From a virus: a stretch of DNA of 64,000 bases. Position 1 is the stretch's first letter. Each line of letters begins with the position of its first letter. The stretch spans positions 1-64,000 of IMG/VR virus record IMGVR_UViG_3300025085_000002; one strand, written 5' to 3'. The notes beneath the pieces were generated by a model. That model searched no databases. It had not been told where the DNA came from and saw only the letters and a list, made by a program, of their open reading frames with translations. Positions 42,055-49,454 of the stretch are shown here, piece after piece. Made by a program: the position numbers and the translations under genes.

Positions 42055-42971
42055 GTAATTCACTATGGGTTGAGAAGTATCGACCAGACACATTAGAAGG
42101 TTATGTAGGTAACGACCATATCCTTGAGAAGGTAAAGATTTATATCGAGAATGATGACGTACCACACTTACTACTTTATGGAGTAGCAGGTACTGGTAAA
42201 ACCACTCTCGCTAAAATCATTACAAACCAAATTGATTGTGATGTTATGTACATTAACGCATCTGATGAAAACTCAGTAGATGCAGTTAGGGATAAGATTA
42301 GAGGGTTCGCATCATCTATGGGATTCCGTAAGTGGAAAGTTGTAATATTAGATGAGTCTGATTACTTAACACCAAACGCACAAGCAGCACTCCGTAATCT
42401 TATGGAGACATTCAGTAAGTCAACACGATTTATCTTAACGTGTAACTATGTGGAGAAGGTAATCGACCCTATCCAATCAAGATGTCAAACATTTGCTATT
42501 GCACCTCCATCAAAGAAGGAAGTAGCTAAACGTTTACACCAAATCTTAAATAAAGAAAGTGTTACGTTTAACAACGAAGACCTTGCCGTGTTGGTGAATA
42601 GTGGATATCCTGATATTCGTAGAGTACTAAACGCAGCACAACGTCAAGTTGTCAAGGGTGAGTTAAAGATTGATACCACATCTACTGTACAAGCTAATTA
42701 CACCGATAATGTAATTAAGGTTTTACAAAAAAGTGGTGACATCAAAGAACAATTCACGGAAATCAGACAAATCATCAATGATTCAAAATTAAAGGATTTT
42801 ACACCATTGTATCGTTCTCTTTATGACGAGGTAGATAACTACGCAAGTGGTAAAGTGGGTCAGACTATCTTAAACATCGCAGATGGTCAGTACAAAGACG
42901 CAATGGTAGTTGATAAGGAAATCAACGTAATGGCGATGATGTTAAATATATTAATAACAATAGGAAAGTAA
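42051..42971 (+). CDS. gp44: Clamp loader large subunit, gp44
   Basis: 306 aa from ATG 42051, which overlaps the preceding TGA (ATGA); an in-frame ATG at 42009 would add 14 residues inside the upstream gene. NSLWVEKYRPDTLEGYVGND is the typical start. Walker A GVAGTGKT (44-51), Walker B VVILDESDYL, and the SRC motif in IQSRCQTF complete the AAA+ clamp-loader set. It opens the gp45 ring with gp62 in an ATP-dependent way. T4 gp44 is 319 aa. Confidence 0.95.
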   Translation: MSNSLWVEKYRPDTLEGYVGNDHILEKVKIYIENDDVPHLLLYGVAGTGKTTLAKIITNQIDCDVMYINASDENSVDAVRDKIRGFASSMGFRKWKVVILDESDYLTPNAQAALRNLMETFSKSTRFILTCNYVEKVIDPIQSRCQTFAIAPPSKKEVAKRLHQILNKESVTFNNEDLAVLVNSGYPDIRRVLNAAQRQVVKGELKIDTTSTVQANYTDNVIKVLQKSGDIKEQFTEIRQIINDSKLKDFTPLYRSLYDEVDNYASGKVGQTILNIADGQYKDAMVVDKEINVMAMMLNILITIGK

Positions 42972-42974
42972 ATT

Positions 42975-43145
42975 ATGGCAAATTCAAACGAATTATTCGA
43001 ACAAATGACCGAGCTATTTGCAGACTTCACCGAGTCTCACAATGGAACGACTAAGAAGTCATCTACCCAAGCTAGAAAAGCAATTGGTGAGTTGAAGAAA
43101 TTAGTTACTGAGTATCGTAAGGCTTCGGTAGAAGAAAACAAGTAA
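42975..43145 (+). CDS. Histone H1-like small basic protein
   Basis: 56 aa, 3 bp after gp44. Begins MANSNELFEQMTELFADFTE and contains TQARKAIGELKKLVTEYRK, followed by a charged tail. The pattern 'R.RK.L.ELK.L..E.RK' is like the small histone H1/Hc1-type proteins common in Bacteroidota chromosomes, which bind DNA non-specifically. If so, the phage protein may have been acquired from its host. It is shorter than most gene-length cut-offs; the tight spacing on both sides (3 bp) supports it as a real gene. Family call by eye. Confidence 0.65.
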   Translation: MANSNELFEQMTELFADFTESHNGTTKKSSTQARKAIGELKKLVTEYRKASVEENK

Positions 43146-43148
43146 GTT

Positions 43149-43439
43149 ATGGCTAAGAAAAAAGGTAAAGTAGTAAGTATGGGTGGTCCATCTAATGCAC
43201 AACCAGCACCGCAAATACAATTAGACCCATTCAAGTTACCAACAGTAACTTGTCCTAATTGTGATGGTATATTTTTTACGGAAGTTTCCATGTACAAGGA
43301 AGTGCCAGCAGTTCAGTCACCATCAGGTCAAGCATCCATGTTACCTATTCCCGTAGTCATTTGTAATGAATGTGGGACAGTACATCCAAAGTTCACTCCA
43401 AAAGAGTTTTTTGAAGATGGCGGAAGCAAAGAAAGCTAA
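43149..43439 (+). CDS. Zinc-ribbon protein
   Basis: 96 aa. Two Cys pairs, TCPNCDG (~34-37) and ICNECGT (~72-75), define a single zinc ribbon with a ~35-residue hairpin insert. The N-terminus is basic (MAKKKGKVVSMGG) and the C-terminus acidic. It could contact DNA, RNA polymerase or the clamp loader; T4 has small clamp/RNAP-binding factors in this neighbourhood, but no specific similarity is visible. Its last 23 bp overlap the gp62-like gene. Confidence 0.7.
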   Translation: MAKKKGKVVSMGGPSNAQPAPQIQLDPFKLPTVTCPNCDGIFFTEVSMYKEVPAVQSPSGQASMLPIPVVICNECGTVHPKFTPKEFFEDGGSKES

Positions 43440-43857
43440 GACCTTATTTCAACACCTTTCGGGAATAAAGGAGAAGAAAACATCTTGGGAGTCCCTTTCA
43501 GTTATGGACAAAAAGAGTTTCGAACCATATATGGTAAATAGATTTCTATCTATGAATATGGGTCTTCTTGAGTTGGTCAATGAGTTACAACAATATACCA
43601 TTGGCCAACTCTCACCGAAAGATGTATACAAGTTATACTTGGATGTCTTACCTAAGAAAAAGTCATTCGACAAGTATATAAAAGCAAAGGGTGGTGACAA
43701 GTATAATGATAAGGTATTGAGTTACTTGACACGATACTTCGAAGTATCAGAACGTGAAGTTAAGGATTATCTTGAAATTTTATCAAAAGATGAAGTAATT
43801 GAGATTATTCAAAAGTTTGGTGTAGATAAAAAAGACATAAAAAAATGGCTGAAATAA
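43417..43857 (+). CDS. gp62: Clamp loader small subunit, gp62-like
   Basis: 146 aa from ATG 43417 (an in-frame ATG at 43366 adds 17 residues inside the zinc-ribbon gene). The body, FEPYMVNRFLSMNMGLLELV, then PKDVYKLYLDVLPKKKSFDKYIKAK and YLTRYFEVSEREVKDYLEIL, follows gp62: a 'F..YMVN..LS' start, a 'Y...VP..KRY.K' core and a 'K.La.rYqv...da..Y..iL' C-terminal part. It holds the gp44 tetramer together. Shorter than T4 gp62 (187). In T4 it is directly next to gp44; here two small genes intervene. Confidence 0.78.
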   Translation: MAEAKKAKTLFQHLSGIKEKKTSWESLSVMDKKSFEPYMVNRFLSMNMGLLELVNELQQYTIGQLSPKDVYKLYLDVLPKKKSFDKYIKAKGGDKYNDKVLSYLTRYFEVSEREVKDYLEILSKDEVIEIIQKFGVDKKDIKKWLK

Positions 43858-44255
43858 TAAAAGAAGCAAAGACTAAAGTTGAGTGGGTTAATGAAGAAGA
43901 AAGACCCATATATGGTGAGATGACCGCAAGAGAATTTTGTGAGGATACTTATCCTGAAATGATGGAAGAGTACAAAAGAATCATGTGGGAACAATACGAG
44001 ACCTTTTGTAAAAAACAACGAAACTACGGACCAGGTAACATCTCGGTTGGAACTCCGTTGGAGACAAAAGATGACGTAAAATTATCACTAACCGGATTAT
44101 GGTTTAGAATGAACGATAAGGTTCAGAGACTAAAACAACTCGTAGTATTAGGTCAGCCAGATGAGGTTGGTGAATCACTACAAGATACCTATGCAGATTT
44201 ATCAGTATATGGTATCATTGCCCAATTAGTCCAAAACGGAAAATGGGCAAAGTAA
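43845..44255 (+). CDS. Nmad1/DUF1599-like all-alpha NTP pyrophosphatase
   Basis: 136 aa, overlapping gp62 by 13 bp. The segment KKQRNYGPGNISVGTPLETK followed by LTGLWFRMNDKVQRLKQLVV and GESLQDTYADLSVYGIIAQL fits the DUF1599/Nmad1 pattern 'K...YG..N......l......R..DK..RL..L.......ES..DT..DL..Y'. These are MazG-superfamily proteins linked by context to phage nucleotide and base modification. The acidic residues in ESLQDTYADL likely bind Mg. Exact substrate unknown. Confidence 0.75.
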   Translation: MAEIIKEAKTKVEWVNEEERPIYGEMTAREFCEDTYPEMMEEYKRIMWEQYETFCKKQRNYGPGNISVGTPLETKDDVKLSLTGLWFRMNDKVQRLKQLVVLGQPDEVGESLQDTYADLSVYGIIAQLVQNGKWAK

Positions 44256-44265
44256 TTGTTAAAAC

Positions 44266-44320
44266 TTAACAATTTAATAACATTAAAATTTGGTGGTTCC
44301 GCCATAATTTTGTATATTAG
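44266..44320 (+). promoter_or_regulatory. Host-type promoter with TTAACA-like repeat, leaderless start
   Basis: TTAACAATTTAATAACATT (44266-44284), TTTG at 44289-44292, a 20-nt spacer, TATATTAG at 44313-44320. The ATG of the nuclease is the sixth base after the -7 element, so a leaderless mRNA is expected. The spacer holds GGTGGTTCCGCC, a small dyad. Confidence 0.75.
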
Positions 44321-44325
44321 AGTAT

Positions 44326-45261
44326 ATGAAAAAGTCAGAAGTATCAAATGTGTTTAACCTCTCCATACGAGAAGACGTAGGTGGGGTTTCCAAAGTATCA
44401 TACTCCCAATATACGATGTGGGCGAACTGCCCTAAACAATGGAAGTTAACCTATATGGATGGTCACAAAGACTTTGACCCATCCATTCACCTTGTCTTTG
44501 GTACTGCCATGCACGAGACTCTTCAAGAGTGGTTACAAATCTTGTATAAGGATGGGCCTACTGAAGCAGATAAACTCGACTTGGGTCAGTTGTTATTAAC
44601 TTCAATGGCTAATGAGTACAAATCAATGTCAGAACGATATGGTTCATTCACAACCAAAGCTGAGATGAACGAGTTCTACGATGATGGTATTCAAATCATT
44701 GACTACATCAAAAAGAATCGTACTGATTACTTCTCAACTAAGAAGTTAAGCTTGAGGGGTGTAGAGTTACCAATCTTCCACGAGACCTCAAACAAAAACA
44801 TTATGATGAAGGGATTCATCGATTTAGTGTTTGAAGACCAAGATGGTATCATAGAGATTTGGGATATCAAGACATCTACAAGAGGATGGAATGAGTATCA
44901 GAAGAAAGATAAAACCAAGACTGCTCAATTAGTTCTATATAAGAAGTTCTTCTCAGAACAATACGGATGGCCTATCGACAAGATTCAAGTCAGATACTTT
45001 ATTGTAAAACGTAAGTTGTGGGAAGAAGCAATGTTTGCTCAGAAGAGAGTTCAAGAGTTTGTACCTGCTCATGGTAGTATTACAATGAGAAACGTATCAA
45101 CATCATTCGATGATTTTATATCTAAATCATTCAATGAAGATGGGTCATATAATACTGAAGGTGAGTTTCCTGCTATCGCAGGTAAGAACTCCAAGAATTG
45201 TAAGTATTGTCCTTTCAAGAAAAGTGAGTTGTGTAATCGTAAGGAAAGAATCAAATCCTAA
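44326..45261 (+). CDS. PD-(D/E)XK nuclease, Cas4/RecB-like, with Fe-S-type cysteines
   Basis: 311 aa. SYSQYTMWANCPKQWKLTYM (C35) is the typical PDDEXK_1 entry. The catalytic core is MKGFIDLVFED (D166) and IIEIWDIKTS (D180-x-K182), then a QxxxY-type motif AQLVLYKKFF. C292, C295 and C303 near the C-terminus plus C35 give the 4-Cys arrangement of Cas4/AddB iron-sulphur nucleases. It may process DNA ends in recombination or degrade host DNA. Predicted leaderless start. Family good; specific role unknown. Confidence 0.88.
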   Translation: MKKSEVSNVFNLSIREDVGGVSKVSYSQYTMWANCPKQWKLTYMDGHKDFDPSIHLVFGTAMHETLQEWLQILYKDGPTEADKLDLGQLLLTSMANEYKSMSERYGSFTTKAEMNEFYDDGIQIIDYIKKNRTDYFSTKKLSLRGVELPIFHETSNKNIMMKGFIDLVFEDQDGIIEIWDIKTSTRGWNEYQKKDKTKTAQLVLYKKFFSEQYGWPIDKIQVRYFIVKRKLWEEAMFAQKRVQEFVPAHGSITMRNVSTSFDDFISKSFNEDGSYNTEGEFPAIAGKNSKNCKYCPFKKSELCNRKERIKS

Positions 45262-45264
45262 TAT

Positions 45265-45795
45265 ATGAGAAAGTTACTATTAGTACCTGCTATTTTATTA
45301 ATTTCAGCTACCTACATGATTAAAAAAAAGGAATCTTTAATTAATATTCCTTTAAAAGAAATTAACCAAATCGAAGTAACACCCCCAAATGTACAATTAG
45401 CACCCGTTTCGTTAAGAAACCTAAACGATTTAGTAGAAGCAATCATTTGGGTAGAAAGTCGTGGTGACACGTCTGCATATTGTAAAAAAGAAGATGCTGT
45501 TGGTGTTCTTCAAATTAGACCAATAATGTTAAAAGAAGTTAACCGAATTTTGGATTTAAAAGGTTCAGGTTACATATTTACATTAGAAGACCGATGGAGT
45601 AGAGATAAATCTATTCAAATGTTTAACATAGTTGCAAATTATTATCACGAAACAAGTTCATATGAAAAAATCGCTAGGTGTTGGAATGGTGGTCCGAAGG
45701 GATTACAAAAAAAACAAACCAAGAAGTATTGGAGGAAGGTTCAAAAAAGACTCAAAAAATATGAGAATAGCACTGCTGGGGAGCCCAACGTATGA
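45265..45795 (+). CDS. Secreted lysozyme-like (transglycosylase-fold) enzyme, endolysin candidate
   Basis: 176 aa, 3 bp after the nuclease. Residues 1-18 form a signal or anchor segment (KLLLVPAILLISATYMI, followed by KKK). The rest has the SLT/lysozyme pattern: IIWVESRGDTSAY with catalytic E64, DAVGVLQIRPIMLKEV, then ARCWNGGPKG and KKYWRKVQKRL. The signal segment suggests export to the periplasm, as in signal-arrest-release lysins. The only lysis gene candidate in the window; no holin is seen. The C-terminus overlaps the next gene by 35 bp. Confidence 0.75.
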   Translation: MRKLLLVPAILLISATYMIKKKESLINIPLKEINQIEVTPPNVQLAPVSLRNLNDLVEAIIWVESRGDTSAYCKKEDAVGVLQIRPIMLKEVNRILDLKGSGYIFTLEDRWSRDKSIQMFNIVANYYHETSSYEKIARCWNGGPKGLQKKQTKKYWRKVQKRLKKYENSTAGEPNV

Positions 45796-46156
45796 GAATA
45801 GGGGTGAAGTAAAAGAACTCGTTTGGAATCTAAAACAAAAATTTGGAGAAGAATTAATACTAATAACACGTGGAAATACTGATGGTATAGAAAAATGGGT
45901 ACGTAAGTTCTCATTAGAATTAGGTGTTAAGTATATAGAGTATAATCCAGCACATACTATAATGTCATTATATAGTGGCATGGAATCTGAATATTATGGT
46001 AAGCCATATCACCCAACTCAGCCTTTACATCAATATGATTGTGTAGTCAGAGGTTCAGATAAGTTATACTTCTTTGGGGAAATTAAAAAAAATGAATTCA
46101 ACCATTTTAAACGAGTATTAAGTCGTAATGGTAAAACTGCTAAATTTATACAATGA
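45761..46156 (+). CDS. SLOG / DUF2493-like nucleotide-binding protein
   Basis: 131 aa from ATG 45761. An in-frame ATG at 45632 would add 43 residues that lie wholly within the lysin gene and are unlikely. RIALLGSPTYENRGEVKELV, then LILITRGNTDGIEKWVRKFS and VKYIEYNPAH is the Rossmann-like SLOG pattern 'GSR...d...v...l........vvsGga.GaD..a..yA...gi....~PA'. Such proteins bind nucleotides or nucleotide-derived ligands; the phage role is unknown. Overlaps the lysin by 35 bp and the carbamoyltransferase by 4 bp. Confidence 0.7.
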   Translation: MRIALLGSPTYENRGEVKELVWNLKQKFGEELILITRGNTDGIEKWVRKFSLELGVKYIEYNPAHTIMSLYSGMESEYYGKPYHPTQPLHQYDCVVRGSDKLYFFGEIKKNEFNHFKRVLSRNGKTAKFIQ

Positions 46157-47988
46157 ATATAATAGGAATGCACACCGGCCATGATGCATCATTATCGTTA
46201 GTACGTAATGGCAAATTAGTATCATCATTAAGCGTTGAAAGATACAGTAGGGTAAAGAAAGATGAAGTATTAAGTAGAGAGTTCTTTAACCACTTTCTAC
46301 AAGTAAACGAAATGACTATTGATGATATAGATTGTATCACAATGGCATTTTGGAACTATGATAATTGTAATTGGATAAAACTATACAGCCCAACCAATTC
46401 CGTTTATCCACTTAATACATTTGGCGCACAACGACAAGACACGAGAATACTCAACCACTTGGATGAGTTTCCATACAAACCAGAATATGTTGATGGGCTT
46501 GGGATATCTCTGCCGGACTTTATAGACAACATCGACCCTCCATTTGGGCCTGAAGTGATACAACATAGTGAATCATTTCCATTGATAATTGATATAGAGG
46601 GGTACACCCGACCAATTAATGGTTGCTTTGTAAGACATCATACTGCCCATGCTGCAGCTGCATTTTATACATCACCATTTCCAAGGGCAGCTGTATTTAC
46701 GGCTGACGCTTCGATGCATACTCCAAAAAATTGTAGTACCTCAATGGTTGGTAATGGTAGTATACTACAATCTTTTAAATCTCCTGAATTTATGTTGGGG
46801 AACTTCTATGATGTAGCTACTGAGTTTTGTGGGTTAGGGCCGGGAACATTAAAAGCAGGTACATTAATGGGATTATCTTCATTCGGTAATGTAAATGGTA
46901 AGACCATGGAGCAGTGGGAAAAATGGTGTCTCCCATTTAATCAAATTAGTACTGAATATCACCGATATAGTGATTGGTTATTTTCAGAAATCAGTGGTAG
47001 ATACCCATTCATAAGTACAGCACGTAAAGAGTACGTAAATAAAGAACCAGGTTATCAGTTTATAAATAGAATATACCAAACAGTGTATTCAAAAGAAGAA
47101 TCAGATTCTCAAGAAGTCATGGATATTGCTGCAAGTATTCAATATTTATTAGAACGTGCTCTTATTAAGTATATCAATGAATTGTATGAAGATACTAAAA
47201 ATTTCAACGATGGTAATTTGTGTTTAGCCGGTGGTACATTTTTAAATTGTAACGCAAATTATAAGATATTAAAAGAAACAAAATTTAAGAATATACACTT
47301 TTTCCCAGCGTGTGGTGATGATGGAATACCAGCTGGTTCGGCATTGTTTTACTATCACTTTAATTTAGGTGGTAAACGTGTTAACTACACTACAAATGAA
47401 CTTGCTTATTTAGGTGTTACATATGACCACCAACCTGAAACTGACACAAATGCAGTTCCATTAGATTTGGATGTAGTTGCTCAAAATATTGCTGATGGTA
47501 AAATTGTGTGTTGGTATCAAGGTCACTCTGAAGTAGGTCCACGTGCATTGGGTAATCGTTCTTTTATAAGTGACCCTCGTAATAAAGAGATGAAGGATAT
47601 TCTAAACTCAAGAGTTAAATTCAGAGAATGGTTTAGACCATTTGCGCCAGTAGTGTTAACCGAAGATAAGGAGGAGTGGTTCAATATGGATTTTGAGTCA
47701 CCATTTATGTTACATACTGTACCATGTAGAAAGCCACAAGAAATACCATCAGCAGTTCATATAGACAATACATCACGTGTTCAGACTTTAACAAGAGACC
47801 ATAACCCTATATTTTACGATTTGATTTCTAAATTTAAGGACATAACTGGTGTGCCAGTTGTACTAAATACTTCACTGAATGTAAAAGGTGAACCTATTGT
47901 GGAAACGCCCGAAGATGCAATGAAATTATTTGATGAGTCTGATGTTGATATATTAGTAATCAACGATATGATGTATTTTAAAAATTAG
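46153..47988 (+). CDS. NodU/CmcH-family carbamoyltransferase
   Basis: 611 aa, typical family length. The N-terminal YrdC-like/ASKHA part has MHTGHDASLSLVRNGKLV, RHHTAHAAAAFYTSPF (metal-binding His cluster) and LAGGTFLNCNANYKIL; the C-terminal part has GHSEVGPRALGNRSFISDPR and FRPFAPVVLTEDKEEWF. Members transfer carbamoyl from carbamoyl phosphate to hydroxyl groups of Nod factors, antibiotics or sugars; some viral ones are reported to act on hydroxymethylated DNA bases. Here it lies just before the sugar operon, so a sugar or DNA base hydroxyl are both possible acceptors. Confidence 0.92.
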   Translation: MNIIGMHTGHDASLSLVRNGKLVSSLSVERYSRVKKDEVLSREFFNHFLQVNEMTIDDIDCITMAFWNYDNCNWIKLYSPTNSVYPLNTFGAQRQDTRILNHLDEFPYKPEYVDGLGISLPDFIDNIDPPFGPEVIQHSESFPLIIDIEGYTRPINGCFVRHHTAHAAAAFYTSPFPRAAVFTADASMHTPKNCSTSMVGNGSILQSFKSPEFMLGNFYDVATEFCGLGPGTLKAGTLMGLSSFGNVNGKTMEQWEKWCLPFNQISTEYHRYSDWLFSEISGRYPFISTARKEYVNKEPGYQFINRIYQTVYSKEESDSQEVMDIAASIQYLLERALIKYINELYEDTKNFNDGNLCLAGGTFLNCNANYKILKETKFKNIHFFPACGDDGIPAGSALFYYHFNLGGKRVNYTTNELAYLGVTYDHQPETDTNAVPLDLDVVAQNIADGKIVCWYQGHSEVGPRALGNRSFISDPRNKEMKDILNSRVKFREWFRPFAPVVLTEDKEEWFNMDFESPFMLHTVPCRKPQEIPSAVHIDNTSRVQTLTRDHNPIFYDLISKFKDITGVPVVLNTSLNVKGEPIVETPEDAMKLFDESDVDILVINDMMYFKN

Positions 47989-48010
47989 GATTTAATAAAT
48001 ATATTTTGTA

Positions 48011-48018
48011 TATTTATA
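48011..48018 (+). promoter_or_regulatory. Late promoter of the sugar operon
   Basis: TATTTATA within GTATATTTATAACTAAATAA, 26 nt upstream of the first glycosyltransferase start; AAAGGAAA gives a weak ribosome binding site. It is the last promoter-like sequence found before the right edge, so about 16 kb of sugar genes may depend on it. Confidence 0.5.
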
Positions 48019-48044
48019 ACTAAATAAAAAGGAAATAGTTACGA

Positions 48045-49454
48045 ATGGAATTACCAAAACTACGAAAAGTAGACCCAACTAAACCGAAGAAGAAAAAGAT
48101 TCTACTTCTATCGGATGACCTCAGATTACATAGTGGTATTGCCACACAATCAAAGGAGATTGTTTTTTCAACAATTCATAAGTATGATTGGGTTCAACTT
48201 GGAGCCGCACTAAAACATCCTGAAGAGGGTAAGATGTTTGATGTTTCAGCTGATACACAAAAGGAAACTGGTGTAGAAGATGCATCACTCAAAATATACG
48301 CAAGTAGCGGATATGGGAATCCTGAAATACTAAGGCAACTTATTAACATTGAGAAGCCTGATGCAATCTTACACTTCACTGACCCACGTTTTTGGAAGTG
48401 GTTGTACGATATGGAGCATGAAGTAAGAGAGTTCGTTCCTATTATGTATTACAATATTTGGGACTCATTACCAGACCCAATGTGGAATGCACCATTTTAT
48501 GCATCGTGTGATATGCTGATGTCAATCTCAAAACAAACATATGGTATCAACAAGAGAACTCTTGAGAAATATGGTATGGCGAAGGAAGATTGGGCATACA
48601 AATATATCCCACATGGAGTATCCAAACACTTCAAACCATTACCATCGGATGACGCAAAGTTAGTGGAGTTCAAAAACAGATTTGGATTAAACGAATACGA
48701 CTTTGTAGTTCTATGGAACAATAGAAATATTCGTAGAAAAGTACCAGGTGATGTAGTTCTTGCATTCAATGAGTTTGCAAAACAACATGAGGATAAGAAG
48801 GTATGTTTATTCTTCCATACTCAACGAAGTGATGACAATGGAACTGACTTGAATGAGGTAATCAAACACAATGGTCACTATGGTGATTACAAGTTTACTG
48901 ATGCTAAATTCACTACCGAAGATTTAAACCTATATTACAATTCAGGTGATATCATTCTAAACATCGCTTCTAATGAAGGTTTCGGACTCGCCTCTTGTGA
49001 AGCATTGAGAGCTGGTACACCAATTATAGTCAACGTAACAGGTGGTCTTCAAGACCAATGTGGTTTTGATTTGGAAGGTGAAACTCTAACTGCTGAAGAT
49101 TATGTTGAGATTGGGTCACTACATGATAGAAGAAAATGGTCTAAGTATGAATTATTAGGACGTGGTAGTTGGGTTTATCCTGTATGGCCATCTAATAGGT
49201 CACTACAAGGTTCACCACAAACACCATATATATTCGATGATAGATGTGACTTTATGGATGTAGCTGAGAAGTTAGGAAACGCTCTTGAAGATGGTAGAGA
49301 CCACTTAGAATACGTGGGACATATTGGACATGAGTGGGTTCAAGGTGAGAGTGGGATGGCATCCGAAAATATGGGTGGTAAGTTTATTGACGCAATTGAT
49401 GGTTGTCTTGAAAATTGGACACCTCGTAAAAGATTTGAGATTTATTCAGTATGA
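48045..49454 (+). CDS. Glycosyltransferase family 4 (GT-B)
   Basis: 469 aa. N-terminus MELPKLRKVDPTKPKKKK is a basic extension; KILLLSDDLRLHSGIATQSK is the first Rossmann strand/loop. The C-terminal domain has ILNIASNEGFGLASCEALRA, the GT4 E-x7-E motif, then GTPIIVNVTGGLQDQC. Retaining transferase using a nucleotide sugar; acceptor unknown. It shares the LPKLRKV-like tag with the C-terminus of the next glycosyltransferase. First gene of the 16-kb sugar operon; four-base overlap with the next gene. Confidence 0.88.
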   Translation: MELPKLRKVDPTKPKKKKILLLSDDLRLHSGIATQSKEIVFSTIHKYDWVQLGAALKHPEEGKMFDVSADTQKETGVEDASLKIYASSGYGNPEILRQLINIEKPDAILHFTDPRFWKWLYDMEHEVREFVPIMYYNIWDSLPDPMWNAPFYASCDMLMSISKQTYGINKRTLEKYGMAKEDWAYKYIPHGVSKHFKPLPSDDAKLVEFKNRFGLNEYDFVVLWNNRNIRRKVPGDVVLAFNEFAKQHEDKKVCLFFHTQRSDDNGTDLNEVIKHNGHYGDYKFTDAKFTTEDLNLYYNSGDIILNIASNEGFGLASCEALRAGTPIIVNVTGGLQDQCGFDLEGETLTAEDYVEIGSLHDRRKWSKYELLGRGSWVYPVWPSNRSLQGSPQTPYIFDDRCDFMDVAEKLGNALEDGRDHLEYVGHIGHEWVQGESGMASENMGGKFIDAIDGCLENWTPRKRFEIYSV

